Source of the DNA: Bryum argenteum
Taxonomy: Eukaryota; Streptophyta; Bryopsida; Bryales; Bryaceae
Assembly: GCA_037043015.1 (NCBI GenBank)
Contig: CM073326.1
Coordinates: 6,828,345 to 6,892,344, forward strand
Reading direction: 5' to 3'
DNA: 64,000 nucleotides
Shown: one piece after another, positions 1-9,521 of the stretch
How positions within the stretch are numbered: position 1 is the stretch's first letter
Layout of the letters: every line of letters begins with the position of its first letter
Program-made: the position numbers and the translations under genes
The notes under the pieces: generated by a model
Told to the model about the DNA's origin: nothing
Database searches by the model: none
What the model saw: the letters and a program-made list of their open reading frames with translations, nothing else

Positions 1-2707
1 TCTCGTCTGGGCGTACGGGTCGAATACCTTCAGGCCACCTTTGATTGTCGGTATAATGGCCGTGTCCCACGCGACACGGGCCCTGGCCTTGTGATCGGCG
101 CTTCCACTCCAGATGAAGTTTCGTATCTGTGCCCGGACCTTGTGAAGTGAGTTCTGGGAGACGCAGCTGCACGAGGCCAAGTACCATATACTGGCTAGGA
201 CTACCTGGTTCGCCACCAGGACTCGGGCCGCTAATGATAACCGCTTCCCGCCCCACACATTGAGCTTATTTCTGACCTGCATGAGTACTTTGCTATCAAG
301 GTCCTCCTGGGCTAAATTGGCACTGAATGGAAAACCCAAGTAGCGGACTGTGGCTCCTTCGGCAAGCCACTGTAAGCCAATCTCCTCGCCCCAGCACCAT
401 GCACGCGGTTCGTTGGAGGCCCAGATAGCACATGATTTGTCCCAGTTTAACTTGGCGCCCGATGCCTCGCAAAAGCGCTCAATGACCTCGAACGCCTTTT
501 GAAGGTTGTCGGGTTCTCCACGCAGAAACAGAGCCGTGTCATCGGCGAAGCATTGCACCCTGACGACGGTGTCATCTAGGAGACGAAGGCCCTCGATGCC
601 ATAAACCGGGGAATTGATCATGTATGATAGTACATCAGCGATGATCAAGTACAAATATGGGGCAAGGGGGCACCCCTGCCTCACCGAGCGCTCAATGGGG
701 AACTTAGGCAGTCGTTTGCCATTAACGATAATGGAGGAGGAGGCGTCTCTGTATAATGCGGACGTCCACTTAATCCATGTCTCTGAGAATCCCAACTTAG
801 CCATCGCAGCCTCCAGGAAACGCCAGTTCACCCTATCGTATGCCTTTTCGAAATCCAAGAGAAGGATTACTGTAGATTGGCCGCTCTCCCGTGACCAGTG
901 AACAGCCTCATTGGCTAGCATGACATTGTCTAAAATGCACCGATTCTTAACGAATGCGGTTTGCGACGGTAATATACATGGGGGCAAGATCGGCTGCAGG
1001 CGATTTGCCAGAGACTTCGCCACGAGCTTGTAGAGTCCAGTTAAGACTGAAATGGGCCGAAAATTGCGTATGTATGCAACTTCGCCGCCTTTGGGGATGA
1101 GCGTGGTCAGCCCATACTTGACTGACTCGGGAAGATGTCCCGCCTCCAAGCACTCAGTCAAGAAGTCAGTGAGGTCGCTCCCCACCACATCCCAGATTTC
1201 TTTGAGTAATTCGGGGGGAATAGTATCGTGCCCTGGCGCCTTGTGCGCTGGAATGTCCTGTAAGGCAGTTCGGAGCTCAGTGCTGGAGAAGGCCGAGGTG
1301 AGTTGCCGATTCATTTCGGGCGTGACTACCGCAGGCACGCTTGACAGACACTCCTCTCTGGCTGCCGAGTTTGAATCCACTCGAGGGTCATTAGAATACA
1401 AGGCGGTGTAGTACCGTTGTATATAGTTCTCTATGGCCTGTGGGGTGCGGTGCACCCTACCATCTTCAACCAGTTCAATGATGGAGGAAGGCCTAGCGGA
1501 GGCAGCGTGGAATTCGAAGAATTCACGACTGCATCGGTCTCCCACAGAGCACCAGTGAGCAGCTAGTGCATTTTCCCTTTGTTCTAACTTTGTGAGGCGG
1601 ATGGTCTCCAGGGAGGCCTGAGCCTCGTTGAGTTTCTGCCAGGCATCAAGGTCCTGCCAGTTGGCTTCTAGCGCGGCTTCCGCTTCTGCGATGTCGGAGA
1701 ATTGCCGGTCGTAGGACTCCCGAAAGGCCCTCTTCTGGTCCTTCGAGAGAGTGGCGCTGGTGCGCCGGAGGTGTTCAAAGGCTGTCACGACGCGTACTGC
1801 CTTCGAGTACTCCCCTGGCTCGTCCATCGCGGACTTCCATGCGTTCGCGAGGCGTTCTAATGCGGAGTCCTGAGAGATTAGGCTCTTGTTAAAGCGTGGC
1901 CGGTGGGGTCGCCTCGTGCGCTCTAAGGGAATCTGTAAGAAGATTCCGGCATGGTCTGATAAGTGGTAAACAGTGGCCCATATGACATGGCGTCCACCTC
2001 TCGCTCTTATGTCGTTGCTAACATAGAATCGATCTAATCGCGACCAGGTAGGTACTGGCCGTTCGCGTCGCCACGTGTGCCTTTTATGTCCAATTTTCCT
2101 AAACTCATCTGAATAGTATACATCCTGGAGGCCGAGCTTGAGAGTGAAACGGCTCCAGGCTGTTGACTCCCTCCTTCCGATGTTCCGAGCCTGGTAGTCG
2201 GATGAACGATCATCGGACGACTCAGTCATGTTGAAGTCGCCCGCTACAATCCAGTGAGCCTCAGGGAGAGGATAGGCTGATAAGGCTTCCCAAAACCGGG
2301 CTCTCTGACCGGTGTCATTGGGTGCGTAGACGTTGAAGATGCCCCACGTCTGGCGGTGAATCTCCATGGTAATGAACTGGGCGCGCCCCTCAACTGGTAC
2401 GCCTTTCTTTGTGTCACGATGCACAAAGTTCTCGGAGACCGCTATGCATTCTCGCATGAAATTTCCGTCCCTTGGCGGAGTATAGGGCATTGTTCCAGAA
2501 GCTGGTGCCCCCCCGGAACAGTAGTTGCTTCGTCTTGTCGAAGCAGTCCTCCATGGAGTAGCAATGTTCCTGGAATAGCAGAATTTCTGCTTGAGGTGTG
2601 GCATTTCGGAAAAGGTCACGAAGTTCACATCGTTTCCTGTAGCCCTGTAAACCCTGGCCAAAACTTCGGGCATTCAGGGACGCCAGCCGCATCTCGGCTA
2701 CAGTCAT
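1..2707 (-). CDS. LINE ORF2: AP-endonuclease and reverse transcriptase, partial, one frame change
   Basis: Begins at ATG 2707 with MTVAEMRLASLNARSFG, the usual first strand of an APE-like endonuclease, then LLFQEHCY. The frame must shift by one extra base between about 2515 and 2430; from there the second frame has no stop to position 1 (and is open back to 2673). In that frame come the endonuclease motifs IFNVYAPND and VAGDFNMTE (about 2225-2310), then reverse transcriptase motifs in order: HKAPGHDTIPPELL, LIPKGGEVAYIRNFRPISVL, LLLDFEKAYDRVNW, VRQGCPLAPYLYL and the catalytic FADD at 538-549. The residues nearest the left edge (NFIWSG, KGGLKV) look like the start of the RVT zinc-binding region. 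In a working copy it would nick the target and reverse-transcribe the element RNA. A run of seven C (2508-2514, G in the sense strand) is a plausible slip site. Confidence 0.9.
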
Positions 2708-3375
2708 TCGAATGAGAACGAGTCAAGACCGTGGGGAGCTGCTCCCTCGCCGGATTGGGACGACAGGCCAAGGGCTCTGCGAACTGCCGCCGTCCTGGAT
2801 TTCTTAAATCCTGGTCGCTGTGGTGAGGGATCCACCTCTATGAGGTCTTCCCCTATCAGCATCTTGATGATGCGGCCGTCCTCAATCTCGTTGAGATGTC
2901 CGAGGTCGTGTCGAAGAATGAGTTGCTGAGCAGTCGGGTACAACGGTACCCACTGGAAGTCCTGCGGTACCCACTGGAAGTCCTGCGGTACCCACTGGAA
3001 GTCCTGCGGTTTGAGGATGTGCGTATCATCAGGGTCTATCGGCAGGCAGGCCAAGATGATGCTGTGGCTGCCTTCTTCGACTACCTCGAGCCACTTATAA
3101 AGCCATATGGCGTCGTTCCATCCTGTGAGTGGATTATGCGATGTGTGCCGCTGGGAGAGAATCGACCTGAGTGATATGGATGCTTCGTTCACTAATTGTG
3201 TACGAGCTTCCTCTCTGGTTCAGACGTTTTTGTCCTCGAGGACGGTGATCTGCCGGAAGGAGACCGGCTGCGCTTCTGTGGCCCGAATAGGGGTGAGAAG
3301 ATTCAAGATGACTTCCCCGGGAGAGCGCTGGGTCTCTTGAGATCGTGCATAGGATAGGGTAAATCCTACCGCGCA
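2704..3375 (-). pseudogene. LINE ORF1 C-terminal part, shifted frame with an internal stop
   Basis: A second reading frame relative to the main ORF1 is open from 3375 to 3223, has a TGA at 3220-3222, and is open again from 3219 to its TGA at 2704-2706. It reads as sensible protein (for example EVILNLLTPIRATEAQ before the stop and NPLTGWNDAIWLYKWLE after it) and ends exactly at the ORF2 start. I therefore take it as the original tail of ORF1, cut off by a frameshift near 3340-3375 and a nonsense mutation. The alternative is that the tail of the 3134-4969 frame is genuine and this one is chance; the ATGA junction argues against that. Confidence 0.55.
2945..3007 (-). repeat. 21-bp perfect tandem triplication inside LINE ORF1 tail
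   Basis: Three identical 21-bp units on the plus strand, each beginning GGTACCCACTGG. They are a multiple of three long and keep the frame, giving three successive QDFQWVP heptads in the ORF1 tail. Probably a local slippage expansion. Confidence 0.95.
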
Positions 3376-4969
3376 TCACATCAGATGGAGTCTGTGTGAT
3401 CAGGTCGGCTGCCGTCCAGAAGGAGGACGGGACTGTTGAAGAGCGGTGCCCATGCGTGCTCTCGCTCCCGACTTTCGGCGTTGGGAGTGCGCGTGGGGTG
3501 TCTGCCTCTGTTGCAGGTTGGGAGCCGCGGCGGCCTCTGGACGTGCGCCAGAGAAAATCTGCTCCATTCTGAGATGAATGGGAGTCGTTCCCATTGTCTC
3601 GAGATGGGATATGTGCTCGGTTAAGGTCTAGCCTTCGCTGGCTGGATAGTGAATGCGCAGGCCTTCCCTGCGAACTCTCCTCCCCGTTCATGAGGTCGGC
3701 ATGGGTTGCCAATTGGCCCTTGTCGTGTGCCGGCGAGTATGGGACCAAAGCGCCGGCCTCAGCTGGGGCTTGGGGGGACGAGTCCTGGGTGGGTGCTCGG
3801 TTGCTGTTCGAGGTTCCCACCTGAGCTCGGTGCGGATCCACTCCTGTCGAAGCTGCGCCCGGTGCTCGAGTACCCCTGGCGGCCGGTACCTGTTCGGAGG
3901 AGCCGAGGTCAACTGCAGTGATGCGGGGGTTGACTTGTGGCCCCGAAGTTGCTCTTTCCTGTCGCTCCGTGGGGGCTATATTCGCCACTCGCGTGGGGTG
4001 GATTCCCCGTTGATTCCTGCCATCTGTAGCTGGGGCGTGTGTGCCCGCTGCCGGGATCCCGGCGGGACGTGTTGGGGCCGGTGGGGGTGGGAAGCGTTGC
4101 TCTCTGGGGCGCTGGTACCCACCTTCGCGTCGTTGGTGTCGACCTCCTCTCTGATTCTGGAAACGTTGACGGTCCCCTGTTGGCCTCGTGCCGAGGTTGG
4201 CGCTCCTCAGATTGCGTGGGCAGGTTCTAGAGTTATGGCCGAAGGTGTTGCAAGTGGCGCACTGGTTTGGGTTGCCCGTGACCAGGAGCTTGTGCGAGTG
4301 CAGCACGCCGGGGTGGGAACCCGGAAGCAAGATCCGCTCGGGAATTTCCAAATTTGCCTTGACTAAGATCTTGACTCTCGGGCCTGCCGTTCTCCCTGCG
4401 AAGGAGGCTCCGTCGTCATAGTGCAGAACCTGCCCAAATTTACTGCCGATCATGCGCAGGAATGCCTCGCCTCGGAAGTGTAAACCCAGGCCTAAGACTT
4501 GGAGCCAGATTGGAAATCCCAATGATGTGGCCGAAGCAGGATTGTGTGCTGAGAAATCCACATGCCATGGGGCGAACTGGACTTCGTGTCCATCGAAGTA
4601 GTAGACTCGTGACAAGGTCTGACGAGTACCTTCTGTAGAGGAGAAAGATACCTCGAAAAATCCGTTCCCTACCAATGCACATGCTTGGATGGAAGGGTGG
4701 AGGTTGGTGTTGCACCAATCTCTGAGTGCCTGAAATCCAGGACTCGGGCCTGGGAGCTGTCCCAGTACCGTAAGCTTCGATGCTGTAGCCTGGAGCGTCC
4801 GTATCACCTCCATTTCGTCTGGGGTGAATTGAAGGGCGGTGGCCTCCCTATTGATAGTCGACGGTGCTGCACCCCCCTGCTGGTGTGAAGCCTGCGGTGG
4901 TTGGTGCGCCATTGTCTCGGTGGCAGTGTACATCTCCTCACGCGGCGGCCTTTCAGTTTCGTCTGCCAT
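3134..4969 (-). CDS. LINE ORF1: nucleic-acid-binding protein with CCHC zinc knuckle
   Basis: I start it at ATG 4969 (MADETERPPREEMYTATETM), giving 611 residues; the frame is open further up to 5077 but with no earlier ATG. A globular first third contains WHVDFSAHNPASATSLGFP and WLQVLGLGLHFRGEAFLRMIG, the pattern of the DUF4283-type domain of plant LINE and other zinc-knuckle proteins. It is followed by one CX2CX4HX4C knuckle (CATCNTFGHNSRTC) and a long low-complexity stretch rich in R, P, G and A. The expected role is binding and packaging of the element RNA. The last 70 or so residues (after about 3340) look out of frame; see the tail entry. Confidence 0.85.
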   Translation of the reverse strand: MADETERPPREEMYTATETMAHQPPQASHQQGGAAPSTINREATALQFTPDEMEVIRTLQATASKLTVLGQLPGPSPGFQALRDWCNTNLHPSIQACALVGNGFFEVSFSSTEGTRQTLSRVYYFDGHEVQFAPWHVDFSAHNPASATSLGFPIWLQVLGLGLHFRGEAFLRMIGSKFGQVLHYDDGASFAGRTAGPRVKILVKANLEIPERILLPGSHPGVLHSHKLLVTGNPNQCATCNTFGHNSRTCPRNLRSANLGTRPTGDRQRFQNQRGGRHQRREGGYQRPREQRFPPPPAPTRPAGIPAAGTHAPATDGRNQRGIHPTRVANIAPTERQERATSGPQVNPRITAVDLGSSEQVPAARGTRAPGAASTGVDPHRAQVGTSNSNRAPTQDSSPQAPAEAGALVPYSPAHDKGQLATHADLMNGEESSQGRPAHSLSSQRRLDLNRAHIPSRDNGNDSHSSQNGADFLWRTSRGRRGSQPATEADTPRALPTPKVGSESTHGHRSSTVPSSFWTAADLITQTPSDVMRGRIYPILCTISRDPALSRGSHLESSHPYSGHRSAAGLLPADHRPRGQKRLNQRGSSYTISERSIHITQVDSLPAAHIA

Positions 4970-5285
4970 TATTCCCTCCCCGACCGTATCCCCGCAGCAG
5001 ATACCTTCTTCCAGGCGTTGTACTATTGCTAGGTGTCCGTCGACCTCCCAGGGTTGCACATGGCTTGAAAAGTCCAAGAGAAAATGAGAAAATTACTCGA
5101 AAAACGGATTCTAGATTCCGTTCTCTCTTCCACAATCAATAAAGAAGTCTAAAGGCACAGAATTCCTCTCGTCCGAGCTCAAAATGCCATGATTCGAGTT
5201 GCCAAGCAAACCCTAATCTCTGGCGGCTGGGAGCGCCCCTGTACCTCACCGGGTTTTTCGGAGCTCAGGCACCCCTGAGCCCATG
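4970..5285 (-). other. LINE 5' UTR region
   Basis: No coding potential beyond the upstream extension of the ORF1 frame. The sequence stays GC-richer up to about 5285, where AT-rich flanking DNA begins. I take it as the 5' untranslated/promoter part of the LINE; the exact end is uncertain. Confidence 0.5.
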
Positions 5286-5630
5286 CTAATTATCATTCAG
5301 AGAAAGATTTCCAATAATTGTCAAGTCATGGGAGCTAAGGGTTGAAATTTTATAAGAGCTCTCGCCTTGTGCCTCTTTATTCCGTCTTGGATGTTGATAT
5401 TGCTTCATGTTAGTATACGCATTTCTCACAATAAAAGTTACTCAATCTATCATGAAAGTTCCATAAAGGCATGATATTCAAAACTTGTACTACGACACTT
5501 GTTGCCGAGCTCACGGACACTGTCTTCAAGCTAGAACTCAAAATTTTGATATGTTTTTGCCGCATGAGAAGCCTGCAACTATTTCAATGTTATCCTCGTG
5601 GTGGTAGTTTTGTAACAACTATCAATTAAA
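5286..5630. other. intergenic, no recognised feature
   Basis: AT-rich DNA between the LINE and the Mutator-like element. I see no ORF, RNA gene or repeat that I can support. Confidence 0.5.
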
Positions 5631-6418
5631 GGGAAAATTGCAAAAGTGGCCTTCAATCGTTTTGTATTTGTTGAAATGGCCCTTACTTTTTCAAAATTGC
5701 GGAAATGGCCCTAAGATTGACGTATATGTTTAGAAAAACACACCACCTAGATGTACCCACTAAACACCCTTCACTCCTCAATCCAAATTGAGAGATTGTG
5801 AAGGCAATATTTTGCAATATTTTGTTTTCAACCTATATTTTGCAATATTTTGTTTTCAACCTATATTTTGCAATATTTTGTTTTCGATCGAATTAGAAGC
5901 CCTATTGGCAATTGAAGACCATAGACCATCTCTTGAATGGCTATTTGCAGAAAAAGTGGACTTCAAGGATGTGGTAACGAGGTATGAGCCAAGTCTATCT
6001 CTTTGACTAACATGGTGTCATCACTATAATTTGTCCAATGGAGAAAGATGGAGTTGTTAGACAAATTGGGGCTTCAAATTAATACGCCATTTTGCATTGT
6101 TGAGGCCAAAAGTACTGTGATCCTTACTAATGGTATTGACATTCACACTTTAGGCCCTCATATATTTGCTCACAAACCTTAGATTTATTCTTAAATCTCC
6201 TACCATTTAATTTTTTATTCTAGCACAATCTGCTTCAACTTGGACTCTTTTGTAGAACGCTTGAATGCAGATTTATGGAAGTCTTTTGAGAGAGCTTATT
6301 TTAAGGATGTAGCACAAGAAATTAGTCTTGTACTAGAAGCTGAAGATTCAAAAGAAAGAAGAGTGAAGGCCATTTCAGCAAATACAAGATGTTTGAGGGC
6401 CACTATTGCAAATTTCCC
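5631..6418. mobile_element. Mutator-like non-autonomous element with 9-bp TSD and exon-like filler
   Basis: Both ends begin GGGAAA and form a terminal inverted repeat of about 58 bp. The left end reads GGGAAAATTGCAAAAGTGGC and the right end, reverse-complemented, GGGAAATTTGCAATAGTGGC. Both continue to a shared TTGTATTTG(T/C)TGAAATGGCC. The 9 bases outside each end are identical, TCAATTAAA at 5622-5630 and 6419-6427, the duplication length typical of Mutator-like elements. The interior has a 28-bp tandem repeat and two exon-like frames, so gene capture (a Pack-MULE) is possible. No transposase is present; it would have to move in trans. Confidence 0.85.
5807..5886. repeat. 28-bp tandem repeat, about three copies
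   Basis: The unit contains CAATATTTTGTTTTCAACC and repeats nearly perfectly just before the exon-like frame in the Mutator-like element. Confidence 0.9.
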
Positions 6419-6479
6419 TCAATTAAAATTATGCTCAGTTAAATTTATGGATGAAAGTACTCACTCAATAGACGGATGA
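5886..6479 (+). pseudogene. two exon-like coding fragments, protein not recognised
   Basis: The first piece (about 5886-5982) encodes ELEALLAIEDHRPSLEWLFA and then KVDFKDVVTR, followed by a donor-like GTATGA. The second (6240-6479) begins MDSFVERLNADLWKSFER and reads on through the right terminal repeat of the Mutator-like element into flanking DNA, so its last part cannot be a captured exon. Both have the hydrophilic, helix-like composition of real protein, but I do not recognise a family. They are either captured gene fragments or chance frames. Confidence 0.3.
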
Positions 6480-6918
6480 TAAACAAAAAAGAACGACGAA
6501 GCGCGGGCGGCAAGCTCCCGCTCAAACCAGCATCGTCTTCACCGTCACGCCTCATTCGAAGTGTATGGCGATCGATGTTTTTCTGCTTGCAATTGAAATA
6601 TCTGATGTAGCAAAACCTGTTTTTGATCAACTTTGCTCTAGAAATTTTACTATAGTCCGGCGAGATAGGTTCGGAAGAAGTTGATTGTGCTCTTCGCATG
6701 TTAGGAAGTGATTGGGAGGGGTGATTTAACTTCCTTTTCGCGCAGGATTACTGTGATCGTTCAGGTTTTTAGGACTCTCGTGATCTCTCTCGCGGTAATT
6801 TCTAGTCAGGCTTGGAGTAGAGAAAAACGCTTTTCCCTGCTTCCTTCTCCTTGACACACACACAGCATCCAAGGGCAATAGAATCGTAGAAATTTTTCAT
6901 TTTGTTCGACTTGACATC
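6428..6918 (+). promoter_or_regulatory. HUS1 upstream region
   Basis: About 490 bp between the target-site duplication of the Mutator-like element and the HUS1 start codon. It should hold the HUS1 promoter and 5' UTR. It includes a GC-richer patch near 6500-6550 and a short CA run near 6856, but I see no clear TATA box or other named motif. The transposon end lies close enough to influence transcription. Confidence 0.45.
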
Positions 6919-9521
6919 ATGAAATTCAAGGCGTTTCTGACGGATCATGGCGTTTCATTGCTAGAACGAAGTAAGCGATCCTTCGCACGTCCTTTTTCTT
7001 GATTACAGTGGTAGTTCTTGCCTTTAGAAGGGAGTGAAAATTCGATTCATTTTGATTTGCCGCTTTAGAACGCTGAATGTTTCGATTGGCTTTACATGGC
7101 TTCCATTTCTCTGACGTGATATTATGGTTCCTCTTCATCAGGATTTTTGCCAGCGTTTGAAAAAATTGGCAAAACGTGTCATATATATTTAACGCCAGCT
7201 CACTTGATTATACTGCACAATGTGCTGAATTCTGACGGTGTACAAGCAATCGCACAATTTTCCAAGGTATCAGATTTTAATGTGATAGAGTGAAGGATGA
7301 TAACAATGGCTCGATTCTATTTTGTCAATATCAATCGTAAGAGTAGGCCAATTCCTTCCATCTTGTCTTCTGAGGTTGCCTCCTCCAGCCTTCGGTTCTG
7401 AGCTAGAGCTGAAAGTGACGTTCGCAGGATGTAGTTTTCGACGACTATCGAATTTCAAGCCAGAACCAAGACCGGATTGCCTTCACCGTAGACCTTACAC
7501 TGCTGCTAAGAGCATTGAAGAGTAGTGTAAGTATTTATGGTGATAGATTACAAGTGAAACTCGTGAGGAAGCGTCCCAGCTTATCGGAACGTCCAATGCC
7601 GTACTTGACTTTCGAAAGTAAGGTAAGAGTTGTCTTGTTTTTTTATGCAAATTGTGCTTTGGAGCAATGACATAGCGGCTTGTGTGCACCATAGTGTATT
7701 TGGTCACTAATCACATGGCGAGGACGGATCGAATTTTTGAAGATCACTGGAGTTGAACTGGCCTTCCTGGACATACTTGTAGTGATTGGGAGATTGTTAT
7801 CTTGAGCAACGAGCTGGCGCGTAGTGGATTGGCGGTTGGTAACACCGTAGCGGCAGCTTATTAAAAATGTGGTAGCCTCCTGGTATGTCATTTTCACCTG
7901 TGGACCCATGTTAAAGTTTCCGTTGCTTGCAGGGACTAAAATCTGCGATCATCCAAGACGTTCCCATATCGCAGCCTCTGAACCGCATTGATGTGCAGGA
8001 GCTGCAATCAAGTTTGGATATGGCCCAAGAACTGCCCAGGGTAAGGTTCCCTTCAATAGAGTCTACTTTTAGGTGCCAAACCTTTTTTGTGGATCTTAGT
8101 CTACATTCTTGATCGGAAGTGGGTGGGATGTGGAAGCGCATTGACCTCTTGGACTTATTTTGAATAACTACGAATGTTATTGAGTACTCTTGCTGGTCGG
8201 GCTTTGGACATCTGCTGCTCTGTCCTACGAGTCCTGTGCAGATTCGATTTCACGGGTACAATTAGAATGCTGACACTTCCTATGTCATGGTTGGCTATAT
8301 TGTGATTTTCTGAGGCGTGCTTTTCTCACAGACGTTGGTACAAGTGCCAGAGCTAGAAAAGCTGATTGGTCTAATAGACCGCCTTGGAAAATTGGGTGAA
8401 GTACTTGAAGTGGCCGTCACCCAATACGGTGACCTACATCTACAGGTATCGCAAACCATGGTTTCGATAGGCTCTGAATACCGGAAGCTGAGGGTTATCG
8501 GAGCACGAGGTACACTCCTGAACATGCAGATGATTGGTTTCGGATGTCAAACATGCAAGTGCGTCATTTAATCTTCTCCTTTCGCCTTCGTCATTGTAAA
8601 AGAGCCAAAGACGCAGGGCCCTTATGTTTTCGAGGACTGCTGCTAAGTTATTGTCTGTGTTCACATATACTGCCTTGCTTACCTTGCCTCGCAAGCCATA
8701 GTTCATATAAGATGTGGATCAAAAGTATACTGACATTTTCCATCCGAAATTTGATGTGAACGTCAGCTTAACGAAAGATGCCTTGTGTTTAACCTTATGC
8801 CTTGCATTTGCAGCGGATCCGTCATCAACTGATTCAGCTTCAAGCTCGGCATCACGTCTTCAGCTAGCTCTACAGAAGGGAGAGGCATCAAAAGTGGTAC
8901 TTAAGTTTCTATCTCTTGCGTTAAGAGGCATCATCGGGTCTTAGATCAAGTGGCTCGATTATGAAAGGATATCCAATTTGACTTGCTATCTCTCGAATGC
9001 TTGTCAGTGACTAATGGCAATCTCAACAATTTATCGATCTGATGCAGTACGTCAACATGAAGCATTTTTCAAAGAGCTTGCAGTGTCACCTCACCAGACC
9101 TGATGCAGCATTTTGTGGTAAGTCTGACTTGAGTATTTTCAGATCTATTCTAGTCAATGCTTAATTATTACCTGGAGGTCCGAGTATTGTTAAAATTTGA
9201 CACGAAGTTTGTTATCTCATGCCAAAAAAGTGTAAGGTGCAATTACTTAAGGCTTACGGAGATGCGACAAGATATGTAGACCCCTTCCCGCTCGTTCAGT
9301 AGATGCGTTCTAGGCTGGGTTTCAGTAAGACGTTCTACTTCGCCACTAATGGGCCATTCTGGTATTATGGAATTAAGATGCGGATGCTTTGTGCAGGTGT
9401 TGGAGCAGTGGACTCGTGCCTGTACATGATGTTCCAATACTTCATTCCAGGAACTCGTCAAACTGACAACACGATTAGTCTTCATTACCGCTTGCCTGTC
9501 CTAGACCCTGGTGCTTCATAG
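6919..9521 (+). CDS. HUS1: HUS1 checkpoint clamp protein, eight exons
   Basis: Exons: 6919-6970, 7142-7266, 7428-7622, 7933-8040, 8332-8509, 8814-8896, 9048-9117, 9397-9521. They join in frame to 311 residues with GT-AG introns. The start MKFKAFLTDHGVSLLER, the middle segment FDDYRISSQNQDRIAF, PMPYLTFESK, the IIQDVPISQPL strand and the closing FQYFIPGTRQTDNTISLHYR match the HUS1 family along its whole length; plant HUS1 proteins are about this long. HUS1 folds like PCNA and forms the RAD9-RAD1-HUS1 (9-1-1) ring, which is loaded at damaged or stalled DNA in the nucleus and activates ATR signalling. No missing segment is seen. The serine-rich stretch in exon 6 (TDSASSSAS) is a probable surface loop. 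RAD9 and RAD1 are not in the window. Confidence 0.95.

Larger units (their letters stand above)
1..5285 (-). mobile_element. LINE (non-LTR retrotransposon), 5' part
   Basis: A GC-richer block than the DNA to its right carries, on the minus strand, the two-ORF layout of a plant LINE: a zinc-knuckle ORF1 followed by an endonuclease-reverse transcriptase ORF2. The 3' part of ORF2, the 3' UTR and the tail lie left of the window. The 5' boundary near 5285 is a guess from the change of base composition; no target-site duplication can be tested. ORF2 is open over 2.67 kb and broken only by one frame change near its start, and ORF1 is damaged near its end, so the copy is probably fairly young but defective. 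Confidence 0.93.

Noticed and set aside
3653..4366. 237-codon plus-strand ORF over LINE ORF1
   Set aside because: Antisense shadow of the low-complexity part of ORF1; composition and frame give no family signal.
7495..7707. Minus-strand ORF over HUS1 exon 3
   Set aside because: Shadow of the HUS1 coding exon; no independent signal.
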